DNA of 64,000 nucleotides from assembly GCF_900128505.1 (NCBI RefSeq), contig NZ_LT669941.1, positions 3,218,420-3,282,419 of the forward strand, given 5' to 3'. Numbering within the stretch: the stretch's first letter is position 1; every line of letters starts with the position of its first letter. Of this stretch, positions 1-7,494 are shown piece after piece. Under the pieces are notes generated by a model, which saw only the letters and a program-made list of their open reading frames with translations, made no database searches and was not told the DNA's origin. This DNA comes from Parabacteroides timonensis. GTDB lineage: Bacteria > Bacteroidota > Bacteroidia > Bacteroidales > Tannerellaceae. The translations under genes were made by a program, and so were the position numbers.

Positions 1-396
1 CTGTTGGGCAAACGAGAGCCGACAGTGTATGGTAGTGCTTCCTTCGAGAGTTACCTGGACGAACTACGCGCCCGATATCCTCAATGTGAAATAGCCTACT
101 ATCAAAGTAATGTGGAAGGCGAAATGATAAACAAAATCCACGAAGTGGGTTTCGAATACGATGGTATTATAATGAATGCGGGAGCATATACACATACATC
201 CATCGCATTGCATGACGCCATAAAAGCAGTAAATACTCCGGTAGTAGAAGTACACATTTCAAATGTACATGCACGCGAATCGTTCCGCCATGTTTCGATG
301 ATCTCTGCGGCCTGCAAAGGAGTGATCCTTGGATTCGGCCTGGATTCATATCGGCTGGCACTTGAAGCACTTATTCAGTTGACAGTTGACAAGTAA
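1..396 (+). CDS. aroQ: 3-dehydroquinate dehydratase type II, 5' truncated
   Basis: The product dehydrates 3-dehydroquinate to 3-dehydroshikimate in the cytosolic shikimate pathway. The frame is open from base 1 and begins inside the conserved LLGKREPxxYG segment, so the N-terminal start and its loop lie outside the window. Family hallmarks follow: YQSNVEGEMI, IIMNAGAYTHTS (active-site Asn and substrate loop) and VEVHISN. The last residues (QLTVDK) are encoded by one arm of a fold-back repeat that also supplies the stop codon, so the C-terminus may have been altered by that element. Identity is secure; only the 5' end is missing. Confidence 0.95.
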   Translation: MLGKREPTVYGSASFESYLDELRARYPQCEIAYYQSNVEGEMINKIHEVGFEYDGIIMNAGAYTHTSIALHDAIKAVNTPVVEVHISNVHARESFRHVSMISAACKGVILGFGLDSYRLALEALIQLTVDK

Positions 397-518
397 CAGT
401 TGACAGTTAACGGAGAACTAAGACGAAACACAAAGAAAAGGTTATTAGAGCCTGACGCCCGACGAGAAGCAGTTCAGATAGTTTTTAACAATCGACTGCC
501 ACTTGCCAACTGTCAACT
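377..518. repeat. Fold-back (MITE-like) intergenic element
   Basis: An 18-bp arm at 377-394 (AGTTGACAGTTGACAAGT) is matched by its inverse at 501-518 with one mismatch, enclosing about 106 bp. A further partial copy of the arm (AACAGTTGACAGTTAA) sits at 395-410. The left arm overlaps the last codons of aroQ and the right arm ends about 40 bp before pyk. The arms could form a long hairpin. No transposase is present, so this would be a non-autonomous repeat. The class is inferred from structure only. Confidence 0.65.
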
Positions 519-556
519 CTTAAAGAAATAATAGGTTATAATATTTATAAGGTTAT

Positions 557-2008
557 ATGTTAAAGCATACTAAGATTGTTGCTACGATTTCTGATCAGCG
601 TTGTGATGTGGAATTTATCCGCTCACTGTACAATGCAGGAATGAATGTTGTGCGCCTGAATACGGCCCACATGATGGAAGAAGGTTTGAACCGTGTTGTT
701 ACAAATGTCCGTTCCGTATCCGACCGCATCGGGATCCTGATGGATACGAAAGGCCCTGAGGTACGCACTACTATCTCACAGGAGCCAATATCTTTCACAA
801 CCGGCGACCATGTAAAGATCGTAGGCGACCCGAACGGTGAAACCTCACGTGATTGCATCTATGTATCATACAAGAATTTTGTCGGAGACCTGGAAGTTGG
901 AAGTGATGTTCTGATCGACGATGGCGACCTGGAATTAAAAGTGATCGAGAAACATGAAGACTATCTGGTCTGTGAAGTAGAAAACGATGCCGTATTGGGT
1001 AGTCGCAAAAGCGTAAACGTACCGGGTGTACGCATCAACTTGCCTTCACTGACAGAGAAAGACCGTAAAAATATCGTTTGGGCTATCGAAAACGATCTCG
1101 ATTTCATCGCCCATTCTTTTGTAAGAAATAAACAGGACGTACTGGATATCCAACATATCCTCGACGAACATAAAAGCCCGATCAAAATCATTGCCAAGAT
1201 CGAAAACCAAGAAGGTGTAGACAACATCGACGAGATCCTGGAAGTGGCTTATGGTATCATGATTGCCCGCGGCGACCTGGGTATCGAAGTCCCTGCAGAA
1301 AAGATTCCGGGAATCCAACGCGTACTGATCCGCAAGTGCGTAGAAGTGAAGAAACCGGTAATCGTGGCGACCCAGATGCTTCATTCCATGATAAAGAACC
1401 CGCGTCCTACCCGTGCGGAGGTAACCGATATTGCCAATGCAATCTACTACCGTACGGACGCATTAATGTTGAGTGGCGAAACGGCTTACGGTAAATATCC
1501 GCTCGAGGCCGTCCAGACAATGACAAAGGTTGCCCGCGAAGCCGAAAAAACAAAACTTGCAGCAAACGACATCCGCGTACCTATCGAAGGTAATGACCTG
1601 GACGTGACTTCATACCTGGCAAAACAGGCCGTAAAGTCGTCCAACAAATTGCATGTGAAAGCGATTATCACCGACAGTTATACCGGACGTACTGCCCGTT
1701 ATCTGGCTGCTTTCCGTGGCACATCTACGGTATTCGCCATCTGCTATAACCAACGTGTAACACGCATGCTTTCCCTGTCGTATGGTGTATGGGCTGTATA
1801 CCAGCCGTGGGATGACAGCCGTCGTAACTACTTTTACAGTGCACTGAACGAACTGATCAAAAGCGGACGTATCACACGCAACGACATGGTTGCCTATCTG
1901 AGCGGAAGTTTCGGTGAAGGTGGAGGAACAACGTTCCTCGAAATCAACAATGTTGGCAAAGTGTTGGATTCAGGAAACAATTATTCTCTCCCGACCTTTA
2001 AAGAATAA
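557..2008 (+). CDS. pyk: Pyruvate kinase
   Basis: This glycolytic enzyme converts phosphoenolpyruvate and ADP to pyruvate and ATP. The 483 residues match the usual length with A, B and C domains. Visible motifs are the N-terminal TKIVATISDQ strand, MDTKGPEVRT, the catalytic KIENQEG near residue 213, the metal-binding RGDLG near 238-242, and TRAEVTD near 285 with MLSGETAYGKYP behind it. The usual NFSHG near the N-terminus is replaced by LNTAHM. The C-terminal regulatory domain is complete. ATG at 557 gives a full-length N-terminus. It has its own terminator, so it is probably monocistronic. Confidence 0.97.
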   Translation: MLKHTKIVATISDQRCDVEFIRSLYNAGMNVVRLNTAHMMEEGLNRVVTNVRSVSDRIGILMDTKGPEVRTTISQEPISFTTGDHVKIVGDPNGETSRDCIYVSYKNFVGDLEVGSDVLIDDGDLELKVIEKHEDYLVCEVENDAVLGSRKSVNVPGVRINLPSLTEKDRKNIVWAIENDLDFIAHSFVRNKQDVLDIQHILDEHKSPIKIIAKIENQEGVDNIDEILEVAYGIMIARGDLGIEVPAEKIPGIQRVLIRKCVEVKKPVIVATQMLHSMIKNPRPTRAEVTDIANAIYYRTDALMLSGETAYGKYPLEAVQTMTKVAREAEKTKLAANDIRVPIEGNDLDVTSYLAKQAVKSSNKLHVKAIITDSYTGRTARYLAAFRGTSTVFAICYNQRVTRMLSLSYGVWAVYQPWDDSRRNYFYSALNELIKSGRITRNDMVAYLSGSFGEGGGTTFLEINNVGKVLDSGNNYSLPTFKE

Positions 2009-2022
2009 TTAAAATAAAACCG

Positions 2023-2060
2023 AAAGTTCGCTTTTGCCTTTGTGTAAGAGCGAACTTTTG
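2023..2060 (+). terminator. Rho-independent terminator of pyk
   Basis: A perfect 10-bp stem (AAAGTTCGCT at 2023-2032, AGCGAACTTT at 2049-2058) closes a 16-nt loop just after the pyk stop codon. The T-run is short. The downstream promoter overlaps this hairpin. Confidence 0.8.
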
Positions 2061-2068
2061 TATATTTG
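2039..2068 (+). promoter_or_regulatory. Bacteroidetes promoter for the O-methyltransferase-rbfA-permease operon
   Basis: TTTG at 2039-2042, an 18-bp spacer and TATATTTG at 2061-2068 match the Bacteroidetes sigma-ABfr consensus. The start codon at 2092 leaves a short leader. The -33 element lies inside the loop of the pyk terminator. Confidence 0.65.
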
Positions 2069-2091
2069 ACGTACAAACATTCTTTATTTAA

Positions 2092-2718
2092 ATGACATTA
2101 GACGAATACATTCTCTCTCACAGTGACGAAGAAGGAGACTTGCTATCCACATTGAACCGGGATGCCAACGTAAACCTACTGCGTCCGCGTATGCTGTCCG
2201 GGCATTTGCAGGGACGTATACTGAAAATGTTTTGTCGCATGCTACGCCCAAGGTGTGTACTGGAAATCGGAACTTATACCGGTTATGCCACACTCTGTCT
2301 GGCTGAAGGGACTGATGAAGATGCACTTATCCACACCCTTGAGATAAATGATGAGATGGAAGATTTTATCATGAAGTATCTTTCCCGCTCCTCTTATAAA
2401 GAGAAAATAAAACTGCACTTCGGAGATGCGATGGAGATCATCCCTCAACTCGACGAAGTATTTGACCTCGTGTTTATCGATGCAGACAAACGATTATACT
2501 CAGAATACTTCGATCTGGTATTTCCGAAGGTCCGCCCCGGCGGCTTGATCCTGGCCGATAATACGCTTTGGGATGGTAAAGTATTGGAAAAACCCCACCC
2601 GGCAGATAAACAAACCATCGGTATTCTTAGTTTTAATGATAAAATAAAAGCAGACCCACGGGTGGAGAAAGTGATCCTTCCACTTCGCGACGGCCTGACA
2701 ATGATTTGGAAAAAATAA
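2092..2718 (+). CDS. Class I SAM-dependent O-methyltransferase
   Basis: This 208-residue protein belongs to the COMT/CCoAMT-like O-methyltransferase family (YrrM type). The SAM-binding motif I (EIGTYTGYATLCLAEG) starts near residue 58, the acidic FIDADK motif lies near 128-133, and the metal-associated ADNTLWDGKV follows. The fold is cytosolic, with no signal peptide. It is the first gene of a promoter-linked run with rbfA (12-bp gap) and the permease (12-bp gap). The substrate cannot be told from sequence; hydroxylated aromatics or tRNA hydroxyuridine (TrmR-like) are possibilities. Confidence 0.88.
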   Translation: MTLDEYILSHSDEEGDLLSTLNRDANVNLLRPRMLSGHLQGRILKMFCRMLRPRCVLEIGTYTGYATLCLAEGTDEDALIHTLEINDEMEDFIMKYLSRSSYKEKIKLHFGDAMEIIPQLDEVFDLVFIDADKRLYSEYFDLVFPKVRPGGLILADNTLWDGKVLEKPHPADKQTIGILSFNDKIKADPRVEKVILPLRDGLTMIWKK

Positions 2719-2730
2719 AATTATAACGAT

Positions 2731-3066
2731 ATGGAAAGTACAAGACTGAATAAGATTGGTCGTCTGATCCAGAAAGAATTAGGCGATATTTTCCAGAAAC
2801 AGACCCAGGGAATGCCGGGTATACTGATTTCTGTAAGTGCAGTGCGCGTTAGCCCCGACCTGGGTGTAGCCAAAACATACTTAAGTATCTTCCCTTCCGA
2901 AAAAGGTGAAGAATTGCTGGAGTCCATCCGTGCCAATACCAAAGCAATCCGTTTCGACTTAGGTAAGCGCATCGGCAAACAGGTACGTATTATTCCGGAA
3001 CTGAGCTTCTTTATCGACGACTCACTGGATTATATCGAGAAGATTGATAAATTACTTCAAAAATAA
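2731..3066 (+). CDS. rbfA: 30S ribosome-binding factor A
   Basis: RbfA binds the 30S subunit during late 16S rRNA maturation. The 111-residue protein has the single KH-like domain of the family: RLNKIGRLIQKELGDIF at the start, then ISVSAVRVSPDLGVAKTYLSIFP, and a C-terminal VRIIPELSFFIDDSLDY. Length is typical. It sits between the O-methyltransferase and the permease and is probably co-transcribed with both. Confidence 0.93.
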   Translation: MESTRLNKIGRLIQKELGDIFQKQTQGMPGILISVSAVRVSPDLGVAKTYLSIFPSEKGEELLESIRANTKAIRFDLGKRIGKQVRIIPELSFFIDDSLDYIEKIDKLLQK

Positions 3067-3078
3067 GAGAACAGAACT

Positions 3079-4302
3079 TTGAATCTTCCGTTTTATATAG
3101 CCCGGCGGTACCTCTTTTCGAAGAAATCCCACAATGCGATCAATATCATATCCATGATATGTGTTTGCGGAGTGGTGGTTGCTACCATTGCATTGGTTTG
3201 TGCACTGTCGGTCTATAACGGATTCAATGATCTGGTGGCAGGTATGTTCAGTAGTTTCGATCCGGAACTAAAGATCACTCCCCGGACTGGAAAAGTATTC
3301 GATCCAACAACATCCGAAATACAGAAAGTAAGAGAGTTGAAGGATATCGCCTTTTTCAGTGAGACATTGCAGGACAATGCCCTGATTCGTTATCACGACC
3401 GCCAGGATGTAGCTATCATAAAAGGAGTGGACGATGCATACCAGCATCTAACCTTAATAGATAGCGTACTGATAGACGGTAAATTCACATTGAAAGATGA
3501 GGTGGCAGATTATGCGGTATTAGGAGTTGGCCTGGCGTCGAAACTCGGAGCAAGACCTGGATTTGCTGCACCGTTGGAACTGTATGCTCCTAAACGGAAT
3601 GAGAAGGTTAACACATCAAATCCTGCATCTTCCTTTAACACCGGATACCCTTATATCAATGGGGTATTCATGATCAATCAACAAGTCTACGACGAAGGAT
3701 ATATGATCGTCCCTCTCTCTCTTGCCCGCGAACTGTTTCATTATGATAAAGAAGTCAGTGCCATAGAACTGAAATTAGTTGAAAAAGCAGATGTATCTTC
3801 CGTAAAAAAACAGATTAAAACCATTTTAGGAGATGACTTTATTGTTCAGGACCGCTTCGAACAGCAGGAAGCATCTTTCAAGATGATGCAGATTGAGAAA
3901 TGGATGACTTTTCTGATCCTTTGTTTTATTCTGGCAATCGCCTTATTCAATGTGGTAGGTTCGCTATCGATGCTGATGATCGAAAAGCAGGACGATGTCC
4001 GCACACTTCGCAATATGGGGGCAAGCGACAGTCTTATCCGACGCATATTTCTTTTTGAAGGCTGGATGATCTCCGGATTCGGAGCATTAATAGGGATTGT
4101 GATAGGTTTGGTTCTTTGTCTTCTACAGCAATCGTTCGGTCTGATTAAACTGGGACAAACCGCAGGTGCCTTTATTATTGATGCTTACCCGGTACGTGTA
4201 ATATTCACCGATATCCTGGTAGCGTTTATAACGGTAGCGGCCATTGGATTCATGGCCGCTTGGTATCCCGTACATTATCTGGGGAAGAAATGGTTTAATT
4301 AA
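3079..4302 (+). CDS. LolC/LolE-type lipoprotein-releasing ABC permease
   Basis: This 407-residue inner-membrane protein has one N-terminal transmembrane helix (residues about 20-45), a large periplasmic MacB-like domain, and three C-terminal helices in the FtsX region. The N-terminal YIARRYLFSKKSHNAINIIS is characteristic of Bacteroidetes LolC/E proteins. The start is TTG at 3079, since no ATG fits the conserved N-terminus. No ATPase (LolD) gene adjoins it, so the ATPase must be elsewhere. The last 8 bp overlap the convergent manC gene. Confidence 0.88.
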   Translation: MNLPFYIARRYLFSKKSHNAINIISMICVCGVVVATIALVCALSVYNGFNDLVAGMFSSFDPELKITPRTGKVFDPTTSEIQKVRELKDIAFFSETLQDNALIRYHDRQDVAIIKGVDDAYQHLTLIDSVLIDGKFTLKDEVADYAVLGVGLASKLGARPGFAAPLELYAPKRNEKVNTSNPASSFNTGYPYINGVFMINQQVYDEGYMIVPLSLARELFHYDKEVSAIELKLVEKADVSSVKKQIKTILGDDFIVQDRFEQQEASFKMMQIEKWMTFLILCFILAIALFNVVGSLSMLMIEKQDDVRTLRNMGASDSLIRRIFLFEGWMISGFGALIGIVIGLVLCLLQQSFGLIKLGQTAGAFIIDAYPVRVIFTDILVAFITVAAIGFMAAWYPVHYLGKKWFN

Positions 4303-5377
4303 ATTCCGCCCCGTATTTTATCTGTGCATCGGCAACAAACTGTTTGATGCGTTGTTCATCGTCCTTCTTGCAAATAAGGAGAACATTTCCCGATTCAGCA
4401 ACAATACAATCATCCAATCCTTGTACGACAGTCAGCCTTTTAGGATTTCCTACCGCAATGACATTTCCCGAGCTTTCATACAATAATGCATTGCTATTCT
4501 TTAACACAGCATTATTATTCTCGTCTTTCGGAGCCAGATCGAATAATGAGCCCCATGTTCCCAGGTCGGCCCAACCGAAATCGGCACACAGCATATATAC
4601 ATTATCTGCTTTCTCCATAATACCGTAATCGATAGAGATCTTCAGGCAATAAGGGAAGTTTTCACGTATAAACTCATGTTCATGTTCTGTATTGAATTTA
4701 TCTTTACCCAAGTCAAAACGCAAGGCGATATCCGGCAGGTATTTACTGAACGCATCCAAAATAGTATCCACATTCCAGAGAAACAATCCGGAGTTCCAGA
4801 AAAATTCACCACTCTCATAAAAGACCTTTGCCAGTTCCAGGTTCGGTTTTTCCGTAAAAGTCTTTACTTTGGTAAATTCTCCCAACATAGAGTCACTGCT
4901 TTGAATATAACCGTAACCGGTTTCCGGACGGCTGGGTTTGATGCCTAACGTCACCAATGCCTTATTCTCTTTCACAAAATCCAATCCACGCTGAACGTCT
5001 TTCAGGAATACATCTTCTTTCAGTATCAGATGATCGGAAGGAGCAACAACAATATTGGCATTCGGATTACAAGCTTTGATATGATAAGCTGCGTATGCGA
5101 TACAAGGGGCTGTATTCCTACGTGCAGGCTCCAGGAGGATCTGGTTTTCTTTTAATTCCGGTAATTGTTCTTTAATCAGATCAGCGTAAGCCTCATTCGT
5201 TACAATAAAAATATTCTCTGTTGGAATGATTTTGGAAAAGCGATCAAAAGTCATCTGCAGCAAAGAGCGTCCGGTTCCGAAAAAGTCCAGAAATTGTTTT
5301 GGATAACTCTCTCTGCTAAAAGGCCAGAAGCGACTACCAATCCCCCCTCCCATGATAACGCAATAATTATCTTTCAT
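4295..5377 (-). CDS. manC: Mannose-1-phosphate guanylyltransferase
   Basis: It makes GDP-mannose from mannose-1-phosphate and GTP for capsule, O-antigen and glycoprotein sugars. The nucleotidyltransferase signature IMGGGIGSRFWPFSRESYPK opens the protein, followed by LLEPARRNTAPCIAYA, VAPSDHLI, VKTFTEKP and DFGWADLGTW. At 360 residues it is the single-function type without a C-terminal isomerase domain. It converges on the upstream permease gene with an 8-bp overlap. Confidence 0.94.
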   Translation of the reverse strand: MKDNYCVIMGGGIGSRFWPFSRESYPKQFLDFFGTGRSLLQMTFDRFSKIIPTENIFIVTNEAYADLIKEQLPELKENQILLEPARRNTAPCIAYAAYHIKACNPNANIVVAPSDHLILKEDVFLKDVQRGLDFVKENKALVTLGIKPSRPETGYGYIQSSDSMLGEFTKVKTFTEKPNLELAKVFYESGEFFWNSGLFLWNVDTILDAFSKYLPDIALRFDLGKDKFNTEHEHEFIRENFPYCLKISIDYGIMEKADNVYMLCADFGWADLGTWGSLFDLAPKDENNNAVLKNSNALLYESSGNVIAVGNPKRLTVVQGLDDCIVAESGNVLLICKKDDEQRIKQFVADAQIKYGAEFN

Positions 5378-5498
5378 GATACACAGGTTGTTTTATATTA
5401 TACTCTTACAAAGTTAACGAAATAATCCGGTATTTAGTCTCCCGATATAGTATTATTAGCCTTTCGTAATATATTATTTGAAAAAAAAGCGCCGAAAG

Positions 5499-5529
5499 CT
5501 TGCGCAAATAAAAAATATGCGTACCTTTG
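5499..5529 (+). promoter_or_regulatory. Promoter of tRNA-Leu
   Basis: TACCTTTG at 5522-5529 is a strong Bacteroidetes -7 box. CTTG at 5499-5502 is a one-mismatch -33 element at 19 bp. Transcription would begin about 15 bp before the tRNA. Confidence 0.65.
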
Positions 5530-5550
5530 CAACGCATTAGAAAAATAAAT

Positions 5551-5634
5551 GCCCAGATGGCGGAATTGGTAGACGCGCTGGTCTCAAACACCAGTGGATT
5601 CACTTCCATGCCGGTTCGATCCCGGCTCTGGGTA
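5551..5634 (+). tRNA. tRNA-Leu (anticodon CAA), prophage attachment gene
   Basis: The sequence folds as a class II tRNA. The acceptor stem pairs GCCCAGA with TCTGGGT, the D-arm is followed by the anticodon stem CTGGT/ACCAG around a CTCAAAC loop (anticodon CAA, reading UUG), a long variable arm follows, and the T-arm contains GGTTCGATCC. No CCA is encoded. The last bases are the left copy of the 13-bp attachment core, so the integrated phage leaves the tRNA intact. Confidence 0.96.
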
Positions 5635-5635
5635 C
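5623..5635 (+). other. attL core
   Basis: CGGCTCTGGGTAC covers the 3' end of tRNA-Leu and is repeated exactly at the right end of the prophage. Sequence to the right (ACTAATC) is phage DNA and sequence to the left is the tRNA gene. Confidence 0.9.
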
Positions 5636-5653
5636 ACTAATCAAAATTAAGCA

Positions 5654-5689
5654 CCTGATTATCAGCAGATAGTCAGGGCTTTTTCTTTT
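5654..5689 (+). terminator. Phage-borne terminator behind tRNA-Leu
   Basis: CCTGATTATC at 5654-5663 pairs with GATAGTCAGG at 5668-5677 (one G-T pair) around an AGCA loop, followed by GCTTTTTCTTTT. It takes the place of the host tRNA terminator, which integration moved to 43103-43136. Confidence 0.75.
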
Positions 5690-5691
5690 AG

Positions 5692-5712
5692 TGCGGAACG
5701 TATTGCGGAACG
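5692..5712 (+). promoter_or_regulatory. Left integrase arm-type repeat pair
   Basis: TGCGGAACG occurs at 5692-5700 and again at 5704-5712, a 12-bp period. A matching pair with the same period lies near the right end, just upstream of the integrase start codon. Their position near both attachment cores suggests binding sites for the integrase N-terminal domain or an accessory factor. Confidence 0.55.
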
Positions 5713-5723
5713 TTTGAAAGATA

Positions 5724-6056
5724 TTACCAACCAATTTCTTTTGGAATATCTAAACCCAAATATTTGTAGGTAGCAAGTACCCTTTCTTTACGAAATTTAG
5801 GTTCACTAGAATAGCTATTCTCTTTTTCATCATTAATTATGGATTCTAAATATTCATCCAAAACTTTTTTTGCTACTCCTGGGTTTCCACTTAGATATGC
5901 AAGTTCAGCATCCCTTATCCGGTCATTATTCGGAATTTTATTCTTAATTTCCTTGATGTCGTTTGTCATACCCCAAATTTTGAAAAATAGTATTATTTGA
6001 AGTAGAGCAAACGCTATTATCAGTAATACACCGAAAAAACTTATTCCATCATCCAT
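5724..6056 (-). CDS. Small membrane-anchored protein of the lysogeny module
   Basis: The 110-residue product has one N-terminal transmembrane helix (about residues 7-29, FFGVLLIIAFALLQIILFF) and a soluble tail of about 80 residues rich in charged residues. I do not recognise the family. It is the last gene of a minus-strand run with the repressor and would be expressed in the lysogen, so lysogenic conversion or superinfection exclusion is possible but unproven. Confidence 0.7.
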   Translation of the reverse strand: MDDGISFFGVLLIIAFALLQIILFFKIWGMTNDIKEIKNKIPNNDRIRDAELAYLSGNPGVAKKVLDEYLESIINDEKENSYSSEPKFRKERVLATYKYLGLDIPKEIGW

Positions 6057-6066
6057 ACTGTGTTTA

Positions 6067-6438
6067 TTATAGTTTATCTATTAACTGCTTTATAATCCCC
6101 CAATCTTCAAGTATAATCTTTGAATAGTTGAGGTTAGCTATAGAATTATTTTTATCTGCTTCTGCCCTCAATTTATCCGCCTCATCCCTAAGCTTGCCGG
6201 ATTCTGCCTTTGTTAGTTCAGCTTGTGCAATTTTCCCTATTGCTTCTGCCATAATCTTTTGAGTTTCCGTCATATCGACGATTTTTTTTTCTTCTTCTTT
6301 ATCATCCGTAATCAACTTTTTATAAAGATCAATAAAATAAAGTTCTAAATTGATGATTGTGCTATTTGCAATACAATCACCTTGAATAACCCCGGTGTTT
6401 GAAACGTTTTTATCACCTACTATTTTTAGATAGGACAT
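6067..6438 (-). CDS. Helical protein sharing a GDxN motif with the repressor
   Basis: The 123-residue product begins with IVGDKNVSNTGVIQGD (residues 6-21), which closely matches a segment in the middle of the adjacent repressor. The rest is predicted helical, with a coiled-coil-like stretch near residues 72-100 (ESGKLRDEADKLRAEADKN). It has no signal peptide or membrane segment. It starts 54 bp after the repressor gene and ends 10 bp before the next gene, so the three are probably co-transcribed. Function is unknown; hetero-association with the repressor through the shared motif is inferred. Confidence 0.72.
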   Translation of the reverse strand: MSYLKIVGDKNVSNTGVIQGDCIANSTIINLELYFIDLYKKLITDDKEEEKKIVDMTETQKIMAEAIGKIAQAELTKAESGKLRDEADKLRAEADKNNSIANLNYSKIILEDWGIIKQLIDKL

Positions 6439-6492
6439 GGTATTTGTTTTTAGTTAACGAAAAGATTCTGTTAACTAAATAAATGTCATATC

Positions 6493-6912
6493 CTACTTTT
6501 TGTTTTGAAGCATAGTTACAAATTCCTTCAATATAGCCTTATCATTTTTGAGTTCCTTTACTTCTGCTTCCAATTCTTTTATCCGTTTTTTCAGAATCAT
6601 AACTTCTTGATCCGTTCCCATAGCAACATCACCACCCGTTATGCCTGTATTGGAAATATTGCCATCACCAACAACATGAATGCTGCCAGTTCTTAACATC
6701 TCACCTTTACCAGTAAGAAGCCAATTATAATTCACATCAGGATAAGCATCCGTAATATCTTTAGCAACTTCTTTACTTACCCCATTGCGTAAACGAAGAA
6801 TATAATAAATCCGATTTGGACTATCATAACCAATAGACTTAGCAAATGCAGATGCACTAAGCTTTAAATAATCCAATAATTCGTTTAAATAATGTTTTTG
6901 CGCATCTTTCAT
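6493..6912 (-). CDS. Phage repressor-like HTH protein
   Basis: The 139-residue protein has an N-terminal XRE-type helix-turn-helix (LSASAFAKSIGYDSPNRIYY) ending in the YPDVNYNWLLTGKGEML signature common in Bacteroidetes phage repressors. A glycine/asparagine-rich segment (residues 78-95) and a C-terminal leucine-zipper-like coiled coil (about 101-135) follow. There is no S24 peptidase domain, so RecA-triggered self-cleavage is unlikely. TGTTCT half-sites overlap its start codon, suggesting autoregulation. It lies divergent to the early genes, the usual place for the immunity repressor. Confidence 0.85.
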   Translation of the reverse strand: MKDAQKHYLNELLDYLKLSASAFAKSIGYDSPNRIYYILRLRNGVSKEVAKDITDAYPDVNYNWLLTGKGEMLRTGSIHVVGDGNISNTGITGGDVAMGTDQEVMILKKRIKELEAEVKELKNDKAILKEFVTMLQNKK

Positions 6913-6934
6913 GTTCTATGTTGTTCTATATTTG
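6911..6934 (+). promoter_or_regulatory. Operator-promoter 1 (paired TGTTCT sites, rightward -7 box)
   Basis: Two TGTTCT half-sites at 6912-6917 and 6922-6927 are spaced 10 bp apart, and the second runs into a rightward -7 box, TATATTTG (6927-6934). The first overlaps the repressor start codon on the other strand. No good -33 box is seen. The same arrangement occurs at 7375-7397. Confidence 0.6.
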
Positions 6935-6970
6935 TAGCACATTATTATTTAATTATAAAAGTAAACTATC

Positions 6971-7090
6971 ATGAAAGGATTTATAAAAGACTATTGCAAT
7001 TGGCTTATCAGCAACCGTTTTCGTATGATTTTTATCATATCCCTTTGGATAATCTCTTTCTTAACAGGTTGTTTTATAAAGATTTTATAA
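6971..7090 (+). CDS. 39-residue single-pass membrane peptide
   Basis: A short rightward frame encodes MKGFIKDYCNWLISN then a hydrophobic segment (residues 19-36, with IIISLWIISFLTGC-like composition) and a basic end. It lies 37 bp behind a -7 box within the repressor control region, between two leftward genes. It is below usual gene-calling length. The family is not recognised. The promoter placement and clean membrane-peptide composition support it; expression is unproven. Confidence 0.5.
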   Translation: MKGFIKDYCNWLISNRFRMIFIISLWIISFLTGCFIKIL

Positions 7091-7321
7091 AAATTTCCCT
7101 GCTAAAAAAGATAATGCCATCAACAAAAAAGTAAGAATCCAGTATCTGATTTCCTTATTTGCCATACGCTTCCTATCCTCTATTCCCTTTTCATCTAAGC
7201 TATTTCTAAGATTCTGAAGAGATTCTACATTATTTGCTTCTTTAGAAAAGTCAGTGATATTAAAATCTGGTATTACCGGCTTATTCTCTATTTTGATATT
7301 AGACTTCTCTTTACCATCCAT
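7085..7321 (-). CDS. Small C-tail-anchored membrane protein
   Basis: The 78-residue product is soluble and charged for about 57 residues and ends in one hydrophobic helix (YWILTFLLMALSFLAGKFL), so it is a candidate tail-anchored inner-membrane protein. It lies upstream of the repressor on the same strand and overlaps the 39-residue frame on the other strand by 6 bp. No family is recognised. Confidence 0.6.
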   Translation of the reverse strand: MDGKEKSNIKIENKPVIPDFNITDFSKEANNVESLQNLRNSLDEKGIEDRKRMANKEIRYWILTFLLMALSFLAGKFL

Positions 7322-7353
7322 ACATGTTAATTACAGTTAATTAATAGATCATT

Positions 7354-7397
7354 AAAGAACATTATGTTTGCTTATGTTCTTTTTTGTTCTATCTTCG
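7354..7397 (+). promoter_or_regulatory. Early promoter with repressor-operator candidate
   Basis: TTTG at 7367-7370, 19 bp, and TATCTTCG at 7390-7397 form a good rightward promoter. A perfect 9-bp inverted repeat (AAAGAACAT 7354-7362, ATGTTCTTT 7374-7382) brackets the -33 box. TGTTCT half-sites at 7375-7380 and 7385-7390 repeat the geometry of the site at 6911-6934. A bound repressor would block the early operon. Confidence 0.7.
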
Positions 7398-7494
7398 TGC
7401 CATGCTTTTAGATAAAAACTAAAAGTAAACGCAAAGTAAACGTACAAATGTAAGAAAAAAAATCCCCAAAAAGGGGGAGTAACTATAAAATATT

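Noticed and set aside
6892..7134. Plus-strand frame of 80 codons across the repressor control region.
   Set aside because: It begins inside the repressor gene and runs through the operator. The 39-codon frame at 6971 in another phase is better placed behind the promoter.
7464..7477. CCCC-AAAAA-GGGGG hairpin before the first early gene.
   Set aside because: Too short and without a T-run to be called a terminator; kept only as a leader feature.
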